Source of the DNA: Clostridium nigeriense
GTDB lineage: Bacteria > Bacillota > Clostridia > Clostridiales > Clostridiaceae
NCBI RefSeq assembly: GCF_900086595.1
Contig: NZ_LT575472.1
Location: 1,108,451 to 1,172,450, forward strand
Length of the DNA: 64,000 bases
Direction: 5' to 3'
Of this stretch, positions 25,849-33,695 are shown piece after piece (position 1 is the first letter of the stretch; each line of letters starts with the position of its first letter). The notes under the pieces are model-generated. The model saw only the letters and a program-made list of their open reading frames with translations, was not told where the DNA came from and made no database searches. Both the position numbers and the translations under genes were made by a program.

Positions 25849-27345
25849 ATGGAAGAAAACAGAGAGCAATGGGGTTCAAAATTAGGTTTTATTATAGCAG
25901 CAATAGGATCGGCAGTAGGGTTAGGGAATATATGGAGATTTCCTTATATAGCATACACAAATGGTGGGGGAGCGTTTTTAATACCATATTTCTTTGCAAT
26001 TTTTACAGCTGGAATTCCTTTATTAATATTAGAATATGGTCTTGGACATAAATATAAGGGATCAACGCCATTAGCAATTTCAAAGGTAAGAAAAAGATGG
26101 GAATGGCTTGGATGGTGGCCAACTATAAATGCATTTATAATATTAACATATTATTCTATGATTTTAAGTTGGACAATAAATTATTTAAAATTTAGCTTAA
26201 CAAAATCATGGGGAAATGATAGTAATACTTTTTTTCATGTAAACTTTATAAAACTTACAGAATCGCCTTTTGAATTTGGAGGGTTTATAACACCAATATT
26301 AATTGGAACAATACTAGTATGGATTATAAATTGGTTTATTTGCTATAAGGGAATTAAAGCGGGAATAGAAAAGGCAAATAAAGTACTTTTACCAACTCTC
26401 GTAGTCATTATGATAATTATTGCAATAAGGGCAGTAAATTTAGATGGTGCATCTATAGGGTTAAATACACTATTTACTCCAGATTGGGCAAAGGTTAGGG
26501 ACCCTAAGGTATGGATAGCAGCTTATGGACAAGTTTTCTTTTCATTAAGTTTAGCAATGGGAATAATGATCACATATTCAAGCTACTTACCTAAGAAAAC
26601 TGATATTAATAATAGTGCTTTTATGACTGCTTTTGCAAATTGTGGATTTGAATTTTTATCAGCTATTGCTGTATTTTCTATTTTAGGGTTTATGGCAAAT
26701 ATTAAAGGTGTTCCAATGAATGAAGTTGTTTCAAGCGGAGTTGGACTTGCTTTTGTAGCTTTTCCAGCTGTATTCAATGAAATGGGAACACTAGGAAATA
26801 TATTAGGAACATTATTTTTCCTTTGTCTATTATTTGCTGGAATAACCTCCTCGGTATCTTTAATTGAAGCTGTATCAGCACCTTTTATTGATAAGTTTGG
26901 ATGGGCGAGAAATAAAGTGGTTGGAATTATTTGTTTAATTGGTATTTTAATAGGAAGTCTTTATACTACGGGAGCAGGACTATATTTATTAGATATTATT
27001 GATAACTTTATAAATAATTACGGAATAGTTGTTGTTGGATTGCTAGAAGTATTCTTAATTGGTTGGATTGCAAGTCCGGAATTAATAAGAGAGCATACTA
27101 ACGAAATATCGTATTTTAATATAGGTAAATGGTGGAATATTTGTGTTAAGTTCGTGACACCAACTATATTGATATTTATGCTAGTTCAAAGTATATTAAC
27201 AGAAATAAAGACACCTTACGGTGGTTATGAACTATCAGCTTTATTTGCTTATGGATGGAGTATAATTGGCTTTGGTATAGTTTTAGCACTAATTATAAGT
27301 AAAAGAAAATGGAAAAATAAGAGTTTGTTTATAGAAGTAAAATAA
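25849..27345 (+). CDS. NSS-family sodium-dependent amino acid transporter
   Basis: 498 residues, about 11-12 helices. Na+/solute symporter of the neurotransmitter family (LeuT, MetP, TnaT type). TM1 shows IGSAVGLGNIWRFPYIA, the unwound Na+ and substrate site, followed by NGGGAFLIPYF; TM6 region FFSLSLAMGIMITYSSYL. Preferred substrate cannot be told from sequence, but the next gene is a MetS-like small subunit, pointing to methionine, alanine or a related amino acid. GGGGGAG before the ATG. Confidence 0.95.
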   Translation: MEENREQWGSKLGFIIAAIGSAVGLGNIWRFPYIAYTNGGGAFLIPYFFAIFTAGIPLLILEYGLGHKYKGSTPLAISKVRKRWEWLGWWPTINAFIILTYYSMILSWTINYLKFSLTKSWGNDSNTFFHVNFIKLTESPFEFGGFITPILIGTILVWIINWFICYKGIKAGIEKANKVLLPTLVVIMIIIAIRAVNLDGASIGLNTLFTPDWAKVRDPKVWIAAYGQVFFSLSLAMGIMITYSSYLPKKTDINNSAFMTAFANCGFEFLSAIAVFSILGFMANIKGVPMNEVVSSGVGLAFVAFPAVFNEMGTLGNILGTLFFLCLLFAGITSSVSLIEAVSAPFIDKFGWARNKVVGIICLIGILIGSLYTTGAGLYLLDIIDNFINNYGIVVVGLLEVFLIGWIASPELIREHTNEISYFNIGKWWNICVKFVTPTILIFMLVQSILTEIKTPYGGYELSALFAYGWSIIGFGIVLALIISKRKWKNKSLFIEVK

Positions 27346-27358
27346 AGGGGGCTTTAAA

Positions 27359-27469
27359 ATGACAGGTGTAGCATTAGGATTTTTTGCTTTAGGAGCAGTT
27401 GTTTTATGGGGAGGATTAGCATTAACCTTTGTAATAACCATATATAATGAAAAAAAACAATCTGTTTAG
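27359..27469 (+). CDS. MetS-like small subunit of the NSS transporter
   Basis: 36 residues with one membrane helix: TGVALGFFALGAVVLWGG then ALTFVITIYN and a short charged tail EKKQSV. It starts 13 bases after the transporter gene with AAGGGGG as site. Size, single helix, tail and position match MetS, the essential small partner of MetP in Corynebacterium. A strong terminator follows. Confidence 0.85.
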   Translation: MTGVALGFFALGAVVLWGGLALTFVITIYNEKKQSV

Positions 27470-27515
27470 AATTGAAAAGTTTAATTGTAATTTCTCCCAA
27501 ATTAATAAAATAGAA

Positions 27516-27550
27516 AAAATGGAGCTACCAAAAAGGTAGCTCCATTTTAT
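27516..27550 (+). terminator. Terminator of the NSS transporter operon
   Basis: AAAATGGAGCTACC, loop AAAAA, GGTAGCTCCATTTT; a perfect 14-bp stem that can also act for the opposite gene. Confidence 0.88.
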
Positions 27551-27589
27551 ATTCATTATAAATTATCCATAGTTGGAGCAAAGCAAGCA

Positions 27590-28561
27590 CTACACTACTC
27601 TCCAAGGTTCTTCTATTTTTTCTTGAGTTATACTATATTCTATTTGTCTCGAAATATCTCTATGAAGCTTAAGTTTTTTTATTTTTGCAGTAAACTCTTC
27701 AGAAAATACCTTTACAGTCTTACTTATATTTTTAGTTGATGTATTAAATATTTCAAGAGGTGTTAAAAACTTATTACTATCTCTAAATTCATCTAAATAT
27801 TTAATTGCTTCATTTGAAGATTCAAGTGCAATTTTATTAATTTCTTCTATTAAGTTTTTATTGAAATTTTCTGGATATTTAACTTCTAATACTATTCTAT
27901 AGCTTATAGTTCTTCTTTGCTTGCATGGTATTTTTACAGTTAAGTCATTTCCATCAACTTCACCTAAGTAATTAACTAAAAAGTCATTTCGTTCTTCAGG
28001 AATTTCAACAGAAGATAAAACTTTTGAATAAGTATTTTTGATACTATCTGTTGTAAATTCTTTTTTTGTAGGTTCTAATGACTCTTTTCTTAAGTTATTA
28101 TCAGCACTTGCTTCAGTTCTATAGCATATAAATGAATCTATCCTATTTAGGTCTACACCAAAGTAAACCCAGGTACCTCTAAACCAACGGAGTCCAGAAA
28201 CACTTCGTCTGTCTACATTTAATAAGAAGGCCCAATAATTTCTACCACCTCTTTCCCATATATAAGTGAATTTAAATAAGCAAAAACTAATTGAACCAGG
28301 ACTTACAGCTTTAGTTTGAGGACCACTTCCCTTATTCTTAGATTTTCCTTTTGGTTCTTGATTTAAACTTTTAACTCCAGGAGCATCTTTAGATGGAGTA
28401 AAATTAGGTGGAGGTCCAATATTTAAATTACTTCCTTGAGGCTGAGTTCCCGGAAAAGTTGGGAAAGGATTAGGAAACATTTGCCTATAGTTTTCTGATG
28501 GAGGAGGTCTTAAGCTAGAGTCATCTTGATATAGAATTGAATCATCATCATTAAAATTCAT
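27590..28561 (-). CDS. Pro-rich N-terminal hypothetical protein
   Basis: 323 residues. Residues 1 to about 90 are low-complexity, rich in Pro, Gly, Ser and Asn (RPPPSENY, FPNPFPTFPGTQPQG). The middle is an aromatic and basic beta-rich block (FKFTYIWERGGRNYWAF, RWFRGTWVYFGVDLNRID); the C-terminal third is charged and helical. No signal peptide. The disordered collar plus an aromatic domain is compatible with a spore or surface protein, but I know no family. AGGAG site before the ATG; single gene. Confidence 0.6.
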   Translation of the reverse strand: MNFNDDDSILYQDDSSLRPPPSENYRQMFPNPFPTFPGTQPQGSNLNIGPPPNFTPSKDAPGVKSLNQEPKGKSKNKGSGPQTKAVSPGSISFCLFKFTYIWERGGRNYWAFLLNVDRRSVSGLRWFRGTWVYFGVDLNRIDSFICYRTEASADNNLRKESLEPTKKEFTTDSIKNTYSKVLSSVEIPEERNDFLVNYLGEVDGNDLTVKIPCKQRRTISYRIVLEVKYPENFNKNLIEEINKIALESSNEAIKYLDEFRDSNKFLTPLEIFNTSTKNISKTVKVFSEEFTAKIKKLKLHRDISRQIEYSITQEKIEEPWRVV

Positions 28562-28664
28562 TAATAAACTCCTAATATACTACTTTATAATTTATTATAG
28601 GTAAAATTTTTAGGAATGTTACATATATTAAAGTATTATTTTTATCAAAATTGGGAGTGATTTT

Positions 28665-29134
28665 ATGGGGTAGAGGTTAGACATGCTAAGTTAACTGATT
28701 ATAAGAATATAAGCAATATTTCTAAGGAATTACATTTATATCATTTAAAAAATAGATCTGATATATATAAAGAAGCTAGAAAAACTATCTATAGGACATA
28801 TTTTAATGAATTATTAAAGGATAAGGAAATAGAAATATTAGTTGTAACTTTAGATGATAAAATAGTGGGATATTCAATAGTGAGATATATAGAGATTAAT
28901 AATATGGAGTTATTAAAGGACAAATATTTTGCTTATATAGATGAAATATGTATTAAGGAAGGCTTTAGAAGAATGGGATTTGGAAAAATCTTATTTAATA
29001 AGATATATGAAATGGTTAAAAGTAATGGTGCTGAAAGCTTAGAGCTTGGAGTTTGGGGATTTAATGAAAGTGCAATAGAATTTTATAAATCTATGGGAAT
29101 GGTTGAAAAAACTATTAGAATGGAGAAAAATTAA
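28665..29134 (+). pseudogene. GNAT acetyltransferase with frameshift at the start
   Basis: An ATG at 28665 (GGGAGTG upstream) is followed at once by TAG, but the frame entered one base later (from 28670) encodes VEVRHAKLTDYKNISNIS through to the GNAT core EICIKEGFRRMGFGKIL and WGFNESAIEFYKSMGM, ending at 29134. Adding one G to the four-G run restores a protein of about 156 residues. No other start codon precedes GTG 28865, which would leave a truncated 89-residue product. This may be a real mutation, a short slippage site or a sequencing error. Confidence 0.75.
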
Positions 29135-29154
29135 TAATAAATAATTTAGTTTTG

Positions 29155-29176
29155 AAAACTCCTAAGGGAGTTTTTT
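29155..29176 (+). terminator. Terminator after the GNAT gene
   Basis: AAAACTCC, short loop, GGAGTTTTTT. Confidence 0.8.
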
Positions 29177-29221
29177 CATTTTACTATAGAACGTTAATTT
29201 TTTATATTTATTTGGAAAGTA

Positions 29222-29263
29222 TTGACACATATCTACGTACTGTATATAGTATACATATACGGT
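29222..29263 (+). promoter_or_regulatory. Promoter and operator of the GntR-ABC operon
   Basis: -35 TTGACA (29222-29227), 17-bp spacer, -10 TATAGT (29245-29250). The dyad ACTGTATA...TATACGGT (29239-29263) covers the -10. YtrA-type GntR repressors bind such sites at their own promoters; binding here is inferred. Confidence 0.7.
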
Positions 29264-29296
29264 ATTTACAGAAATTACAGTCTGTGAGGTGAGAAG

Positions 29297-29671
29297 GTGA
29301 AAATATTAATTAGTAATTCTTCCAAGCTTCCTATTTATGAGCAAATAGTAAATTCTATTAAGGAAGCAATTATAAGTGGGGATCTAGAGCCTAATGAAAA
29401 GTTACCATCTATAAGATCATTAGCAAAGGACTTGAATATAAGTGTTATAACCACTAAAAGAGCTTATGATGAGCTTGAAAGTCAAGGATTTATAGAAACA
29501 GTAGGTGGAAAGGGATGCTATGTTTCTTATTATAATAAGGAGTTAGTTTATGAAGAAAAACTAAAGGAAATAGAAGAGAAACTTGAAGATATTTTAAATA
29601 TATCAAGAGCAATTAAGTTAAAGAAGAGTGATATTAAGAATATGATAGATTTGCTTTATGAAGGAGAATAG
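29297..29671 (+). CDS. GntR-family regulator, YtrA subfamily
   Basis: 124 residues: winged-helix DNA-binding domain (PIYEQIVNSIKEAIISGDL, KLPSIRSLAKDLNISVITTKRAYDEL, FIETVGGKGCYVS) plus a short two-helix tail for dimerisation. The small tail and linkage to ABC genes define the YtrA subfamily, which represses exporter operons induced by cell-envelope stress. GTG start with GAGGTGAGAAG. Its stop overlaps the region before the ATPase gene, so the operon is compact and probably autoregulated. Confidence 0.9.
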   Translation: MKILISNSSKLPIYEQIVNSIKEAIISGDLEPNEKLPSIRSLAKDLNISVITTKRAYDELESQGFIETVGGKGCYVSYYNKELVYEEKLKEIEEKLEDILNISRAIKLKKSDIKNMIDLLYEGE

Positions 29672-29672
29672 T

Positions 29673-30506
29673 ATGATTAGGGTAGAGAATTTAAGTAAGA
29701 TTAGAGAAAATTTTAGGCTTGAAAATATTTCTTTTGAATTAAAAGAAGGATATATTATGGGACTTGTTGGACCAAATGGATCGGGTAAAACAACATTAAT
29801 TAAACTTCTTCTTGGCTTAATAAAAGCTGATGAAGGAAAAATTGAAATTTTTAACAAGGATATTTTTCAGGAAGAAGTTTATATTAAGGAAAATATTGGT
29901 TTTGTATTTGATAACTTTAACTTCTATCAACACTTAAATATTAAAGATTACAAGAAAATATTAAAGTCTTCCTATTCAAAGTTTAACGAGAAATTATTTA
30001 GTTCGTATATTGAAAGCTTTGGAATTAAAAGTAAAAGTTATATAGGAAATTTATCTAAAGGTGAAGCTATTAAAGTTATGTTAGCTGGAGCTTTGTCCCA
30101 TGATGCAAAATTAATTATATTAGATGAGCCAACGGCAGGATTAGATCCTATAGTTAGAAAGGATATTTTAAAACTTCTTCAAGAATCAATAGAGGATGGA
30201 AATAGAAGTGTGATTATTTCAACACATATAACATCAGACTTAGATGGAATTGCAGATTATATAACATTTATTAATAAGGGAAAATTAGTTTTTAGTGAAG
30301 ATATGGAATGGATAAAAGAAAGGTTTAGAATTTTTAGAGGTTCAAAGGAAGAACTTGAAAATAGTAATTTAAATTTTATATCTTATAAGAAAAATAAATA
30401 TTATGAAGAAGGATTATTCATAAATAAAAATGGTTTAAGCTCTGAGAATATAAGTATTCCTACCTTAGAAGATATAATGTATCACTATATAAGGGGGGAG
30501 AAGTAA
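29673..30506 (+). CDS. ABC transporter ATP-binding protein
   Basis: 277 residues. Walker A GPNGSGKTT (about 37-45), a signature loop LSKGEAIKVMLAG in place of LSGGQ, Walker B LIILDEPTAGLDP, and switch His in ISTHI. It belongs to the ABC-2 exporter ATPases with a short C-terminal extension. The ATG at 29673 follows GAAGGAG; a start five codons upstream lies on that site. It overlaps the permease start by one base (TAATG), so the two are coupled. Confidence 0.93.
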   Translation: MIRVENLSKIRENFRLENISFELKEGYIMGLVGPNGSGKTTLIKLLLGLIKADEGKIEIFNKDIFQEEVYIKENIGFVFDNFNFYQHLNIKDYKKILKSSYSKFNEKLFSSYIESFGIKSKSYIGNLSKGEAIKVMLAGALSHDAKLIILDEPTAGLDPIVRKDILKLLQESIEDGNRSVIISTHITSDLDGIADYITFINKGKLVFSEDMEWIKERFRIFRGSKEELENSNLNFISYKKNKYYEEGLFINKNGLSSENISIPTLEDIMYHYIRGEK

Positions 30507-31213
30507 TGCTTCAATTAATAAAAAAAGATTTATTAGTATCACTAAAAATACGATCATTAAAAGCTATTATATTAACTTGTATAGTTGGATTGTTTTTATT
30601 AAGTGGATTATCGTATATATTTCCAACTATTTTACCAATTATAATTACGTATATGGTAATTATGAATACTTTTTATTATGATAGTTTAAATAATAGTGAA
30701 AGCTATATATTAAGTCTTCCAAATAAGAGAGAAGATGTAGTTTATTCAAAATATATTTTAATACTTTTAGTTTTATTTTTATCAAATATATTTATGTATC
30801 TATTGTTTGGATTAAATATTTTAAACTCAGTTAGAGTTATGGTATTACAGGATGTAATTATAAGTTCATTAACAATATTATTAAGTTTTTCAATAACACT
30901 GCCTATTATATTTAAGTATAGATATAGAGTTGGAAGATTAATAGCTCCTTTTATTACTATTTTTATTGGATATTTGGCTTATACAAATAATACTATTAAT
31001 AATTTTATTCAATATGGAAAAGAAACAATTTTAATTAACTTATCTAGAAAAATAGGGGTTTTATTTTACAATTTATTTAAATTTAATAATTATGATTATA
31101 AAGTTGTAGCAACAACTGTATATATTATTTTATTATTCATGATAGCAGTAATTATATTCTTATTTTCAATTTATATATCTTTGAAAATATATACAAAAAG
31201 AGATATAGGATAG
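30506..31213 (+). CDS. ABC-2 type permease, first copy
   Basis: 235 residues, about six membrane helices. It opens LQLIKKDLLVSLKIRSLK and contains NTFYYDSLNNSESYILSLP and KREDVVYSKYIL, the cytoplasmic coupling loop typical of these small permeases. A second copy with nearly the same loops lies at 31818, so the exporter is probably a heterodimer. Substrate unknown; peptide, antibiotic or lipid export are possible. Confidence 0.88.
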   Translation: MLQLIKKDLLVSLKIRSLKAIILTCIVGLFLLSGLSYIFPTILPIIITYMVIMNTFYYDSLNNSESYILSLPNKREDVVYSKYILILLVLFLSNIFMYLLFGLNILNSVRVMVLQDVIISSLTILLSFSITLPIIFKYRYRVGRLIAPFITIFIGYLAYTNNTINNFIQYGKETILINLSRKIGVLFYNLFKFNNYDYKVVATTVYIILLFMIAVIIFLFSIYISLKIYTKRDIG

Positions 31214-31225
31214 GGGGCTGCTAAA

Positions 31226-31786
31226 ATGAATAAAAAGTTTATTTATATGAGTTTAAGTATTTTTATATTAAGTTTAATTTTTATTTTAGGATTTAAATTT
31301 ATTTTAGATAATAAAGTTTTATATGAGGATTCAATGAATTTTGACCAAGGTAAACCAATAATAAAGTATATTGGATTTGAAGAGGATGATAATTTTTATA
31401 AGATAAAAGTAAGTATAAAAAATACGATGGATTATTATGCTAGTTTTCATAATTTAAGTTTACAATTTGCTGGAAGATCGCAAGGGGCACCTACCTTTAG
31501 TGGATATGATAATACAGAAAGAGAATATATATTGAATTTAAAGCCAGGTGAAAAATATAATTTCAGTGCATACTTTGGACCTAAGGAAGAAAGAAATTAT
31601 GTATTTGAAATTTCTAAGGGAATAAGCTTTGATAAGGAAGGTTTTGATACTGATAAAATGACTATTATATATAATGTTCAATATTATAAGTATAAAATTA
31701 ATAACAATACTGTAATTGGTGGTGCTTTTTCTAGCAGCGCAACAGAATTTATAGATAATTCAATAGCTCCATATACTTTAGAATAA
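31226..31786 (+). CDS. Anchored extracytoplasmic protein of the exporter, first copy
   Basis: 186 residues with one N-terminal helix (about 6-28) and an outside domain. Shared blocks with the second copy at 32537: YIGFEEDDNFYKIKVSIKN, FEISKGISFDKEGFDTD, MTIIYNVQYYKYKI and a C-terminal FIDNSIAPY. The domain is beta-rich. No named family recognised; its strict pairing with each permease suggests it is a subunit or substrate receptor. It starts 12 bases after the permease. Confidence 0.75.
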   Translation: MNKKFIYMSLSIFILSLIFILGFKFILDNKVLYEDSMNFDQGKPIIKYIGFEEDDNFYKIKVSIKNTMDYYASFHNLSLQFAGRSQGAPTFSGYDNTEREYILNLKPGEKYNFSAYFGPKEERNYVFEISKGISFDKEGFDTDKMTIIYNVQYYKYKINNNTVIGGAFSSSATEFIDNSIAPYTLE

Positions 31787-31817
31787 GTAAATATATTATG
31801 TAATAAGGGGGAAAACA

Positions 31818-32525
31818 ATGCTTCAGTTAATAAAAAAAGATTTATTAGTTTCATTAAAAATAAAATCTTTAAAAAATATTATATTTACATTTGCTATTGG
31901 ATTAGTAATTATGGGGACTTTATCATATGTACTTCCCACTATTATTCCCATAATAATAACTTATGTAGTGGTTATGAATAGTTTTTATTATGATAGTTTA
32001 AATAAAAGTGAAAGTTATATATTAAGTCTTCCAAATAAAAGGGAAGATATAGTTTATTCAAAGTATATTTTAATACTGCTAGTATTATTTTTATCCAATG
32101 TGTTAACTTATATTATATTTAGTATAAATTTCTTGGCTTTATCAAGAACAATGGTATTACAAGATGTAGTTGTTAGTTTTTATAGTATTATATTTAGTTT
32201 TTCAATAATAATACCTTTAATATTTAAGTTTGGATATAAAGTTATAAGAAATATAGGGCCTATTATAGTATTTATGATTTTCTATATAATTGGATTTAGA
32301 TATGAGCACATTATATTAGGAAATAATTTAGGTGAAAATTTTTTGATAGATATATTTAATAAAATAGTAATATTTTCAATTAAGCATTTTAATTTAATAA
32401 CCCATGATATTACTAATACAACAAAACAAATGTATTGCATATTTTTATTTTTAGTAATAGTTCTTATATTTTTATCTTCAATATTTATATCTTTAAAGAT
32501 TTATATGAAAAAAGATATAGAGTAG
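31818..32525 (+). CDS. ABC-2 type permease, second copy
   Basis: 235 residues, the same length as the first copy and clearly paralogous: LQLIKKDLLVSLKIKSLK, NSFYYDSLNKSESYILSLP, KREDIVYSKYIL. The transmembrane parts have diverged more than the loops. This suggests duplication followed by specialisation into two halves of a heterodimeric pore. GGGGG site before the ATG. Confidence 0.88.
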   Translation: MLQLIKKDLLVSLKIKSLKNIIFTFAIGLVIMGTLSYVLPTIIPIIITYVVVMNSFYYDSLNKSESYILSLPNKREDIVYSKYILILLVLFLSNVLTYIIFSINFLALSRTMVLQDVVVSFYSIIFSFSIIIPLIFKFGYKVIRNIGPIIVFMIFYIIGFRYEHIILGNNLGENFLIDIFNKIVIFSIKHFNLITHDITNTTKQMYCIFLFLVIVLIFLSSIFISLKIYMKKDIE

Positions 32526-32536
32526 GAGGATGGAAA

Positions 32537-33109
32537 ATGAATAAAAGGTTTATGAAAATAAGTTTAGGAATTTTTTTGTTTTTGGCATTTTCCTTATTAG
32601 GCTTTAAGTTTATTTTTGGTAATAAGAAAATTTATAGTGATGGAATAGTTAATGTGCCAGATTCTAGTATAAGATATGAAGGCTTTGAAGAAGATGAAGA
32701 AAATTATATAATAAAAATTAGTTTTAAAAATAATAGTAAGTATTATGGAATTATAAGAGAAGCTAAGTTACAGTTTCAAAGAGATAGTAAACATGGATTT
32801 TCTAATAATACTGGTCCTATATTTGAAGGATACGATTTAAAGTCTAGAGAGTATTTTGATAATTATAAAGATGGAGAAGAAGTATACAGTCCTTTTTTAA
32901 ATCCTTATGATAAGAATATATATTTTTTTGAAATACCAAAGGGATTAAGTTTTGATGAAAAAGTATTTGATACAAATAGGATTATAATATCTTATAATAT
33001 AGAGTATTTAAAATATAAAACAAAAAATAATGCTGTTACAGGAAGTATTACAACAAAAGGTGGTTTTGAGTTTTTAAATAATTCTTTATATCCATATAGA
33101 ATACAATAA
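32537..33109 (+). CDS. Anchored extracytoplasmic protein of the exporter, second copy
   Basis: 190 residues; paralogue of the 31226 product with the same anchor and the blocks RYEGFEEDEENYIIKISFKN, FEIPKGLSFDEKVFDTN and IIISYNIEYLKYKTK. A reading frame opens 34 codons upstream inside the permease gene, but the ATG at 32537 with TAGGAGG is the natural start. Last gene of the operon, with a long terminator behind. Confidence 0.75.
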   Translation: MNKRFMKISLGIFLFLAFSLLGFKFIFGNKKIYSDGIVNVPDSSIRYEGFEEDEENYIIKISFKNNSKYYGIIREAKLQFQRDSKHGFSNNTGPIFEGYDLKSREYFDNYKDGEEVYSPFLNPYDKNIYFFEIPKGLSFDEKVFDTNRIIISYNIEYLKYKTKNNAVTGSITTKGGFEFLNNSLYPYRIQ

Positions 33110-33139
33110 CATAATAAATTAATATAATATTTAATTTAA

Positions 33140-33190
33140 AATACTAAAAAATCCACGGATACATATTTGCCGTGGATTTTTTAGTATTAA
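33140..33190 (+). terminator. Terminator of the GntR-ABC operon
   Basis: 19-bp stem AATACTAAAAAATCCACGG (33140-33158) with 33170-33188, containing T-rich 3' arm. Confidence 0.88.
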
Positions 33191-33220
33191 TTAATATTTA
33201 TTTAATTTTTAATTCACTGC

Positions 33221-33349
33221 TTAGTTTTTCTTTTCTTCTTTACCGTAAATTTCTTCATATGAATTTTGTTCTTCATTCATGTTTTTTACGATTTCCTCTG
33301 ATTTTTCTCTTCTACACTTTTTGCTAAGCATGCATGCTATTCCATCCAT
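33221..33349 (-). CDS. Small charged protein, unknown function
   Basis: 42 residues, beginning MDGIACMLSKKCRREKSEE, two Cys near the start and a very charged Glu/Lys tail. AGGGGTG lies at correct spacing before the ATG. Too small for the usual gene callers; no family recognised. It lies in the gap between the ABC operon and prkA. Confidence 0.55.
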   Translation of the reverse strand: MDGIACMLSKKCRREKSEEIVKNMNEEQNSYEEIYGKEEKKN

Positions 33350-33695
33350 GTATAACACCCCTTTATGTTTTTCTTAATGTTATTATACTACATTATAATC
33401 AAATTATCAACAAAAGTTACTAATTAATAATAGTTATTAATTTGTCAAGCTTGATAGTTATTAGATTATCAATGAGTGTAATATTTAATATTATTTAGAT
33501 TAATAAAATATATTATTTCCAAAATGAAATTATATATGCAGGTTTTATATCATTAAAAACTAAATAAATTATATTCACATTTTTTACTCTTTTACATACT
33601 TATAGAAAATTAAAAGGAGTTTGTTTATGGTAAAAATACTTGTCATATATAAACAAGGACAATGAATATATTTTATAAAAAGGAGGGGAGTCATT
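33350..33695. other. Gap between the small ORF and prkA
   Basis: Very AT-rich, no gene of size. It contains a palindrome TCAAGCTTGA (33445-33454), a dyad TTGATA-N10-TATCAA (33451-33472), and a 12-codon ORF at 33627-33665 (ATG with AAAAGGAG) ending 30 bases before prkA. A sporulation-type promoter is expected for prkA but I could not place one with good spacing. Confidence 0.4.
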
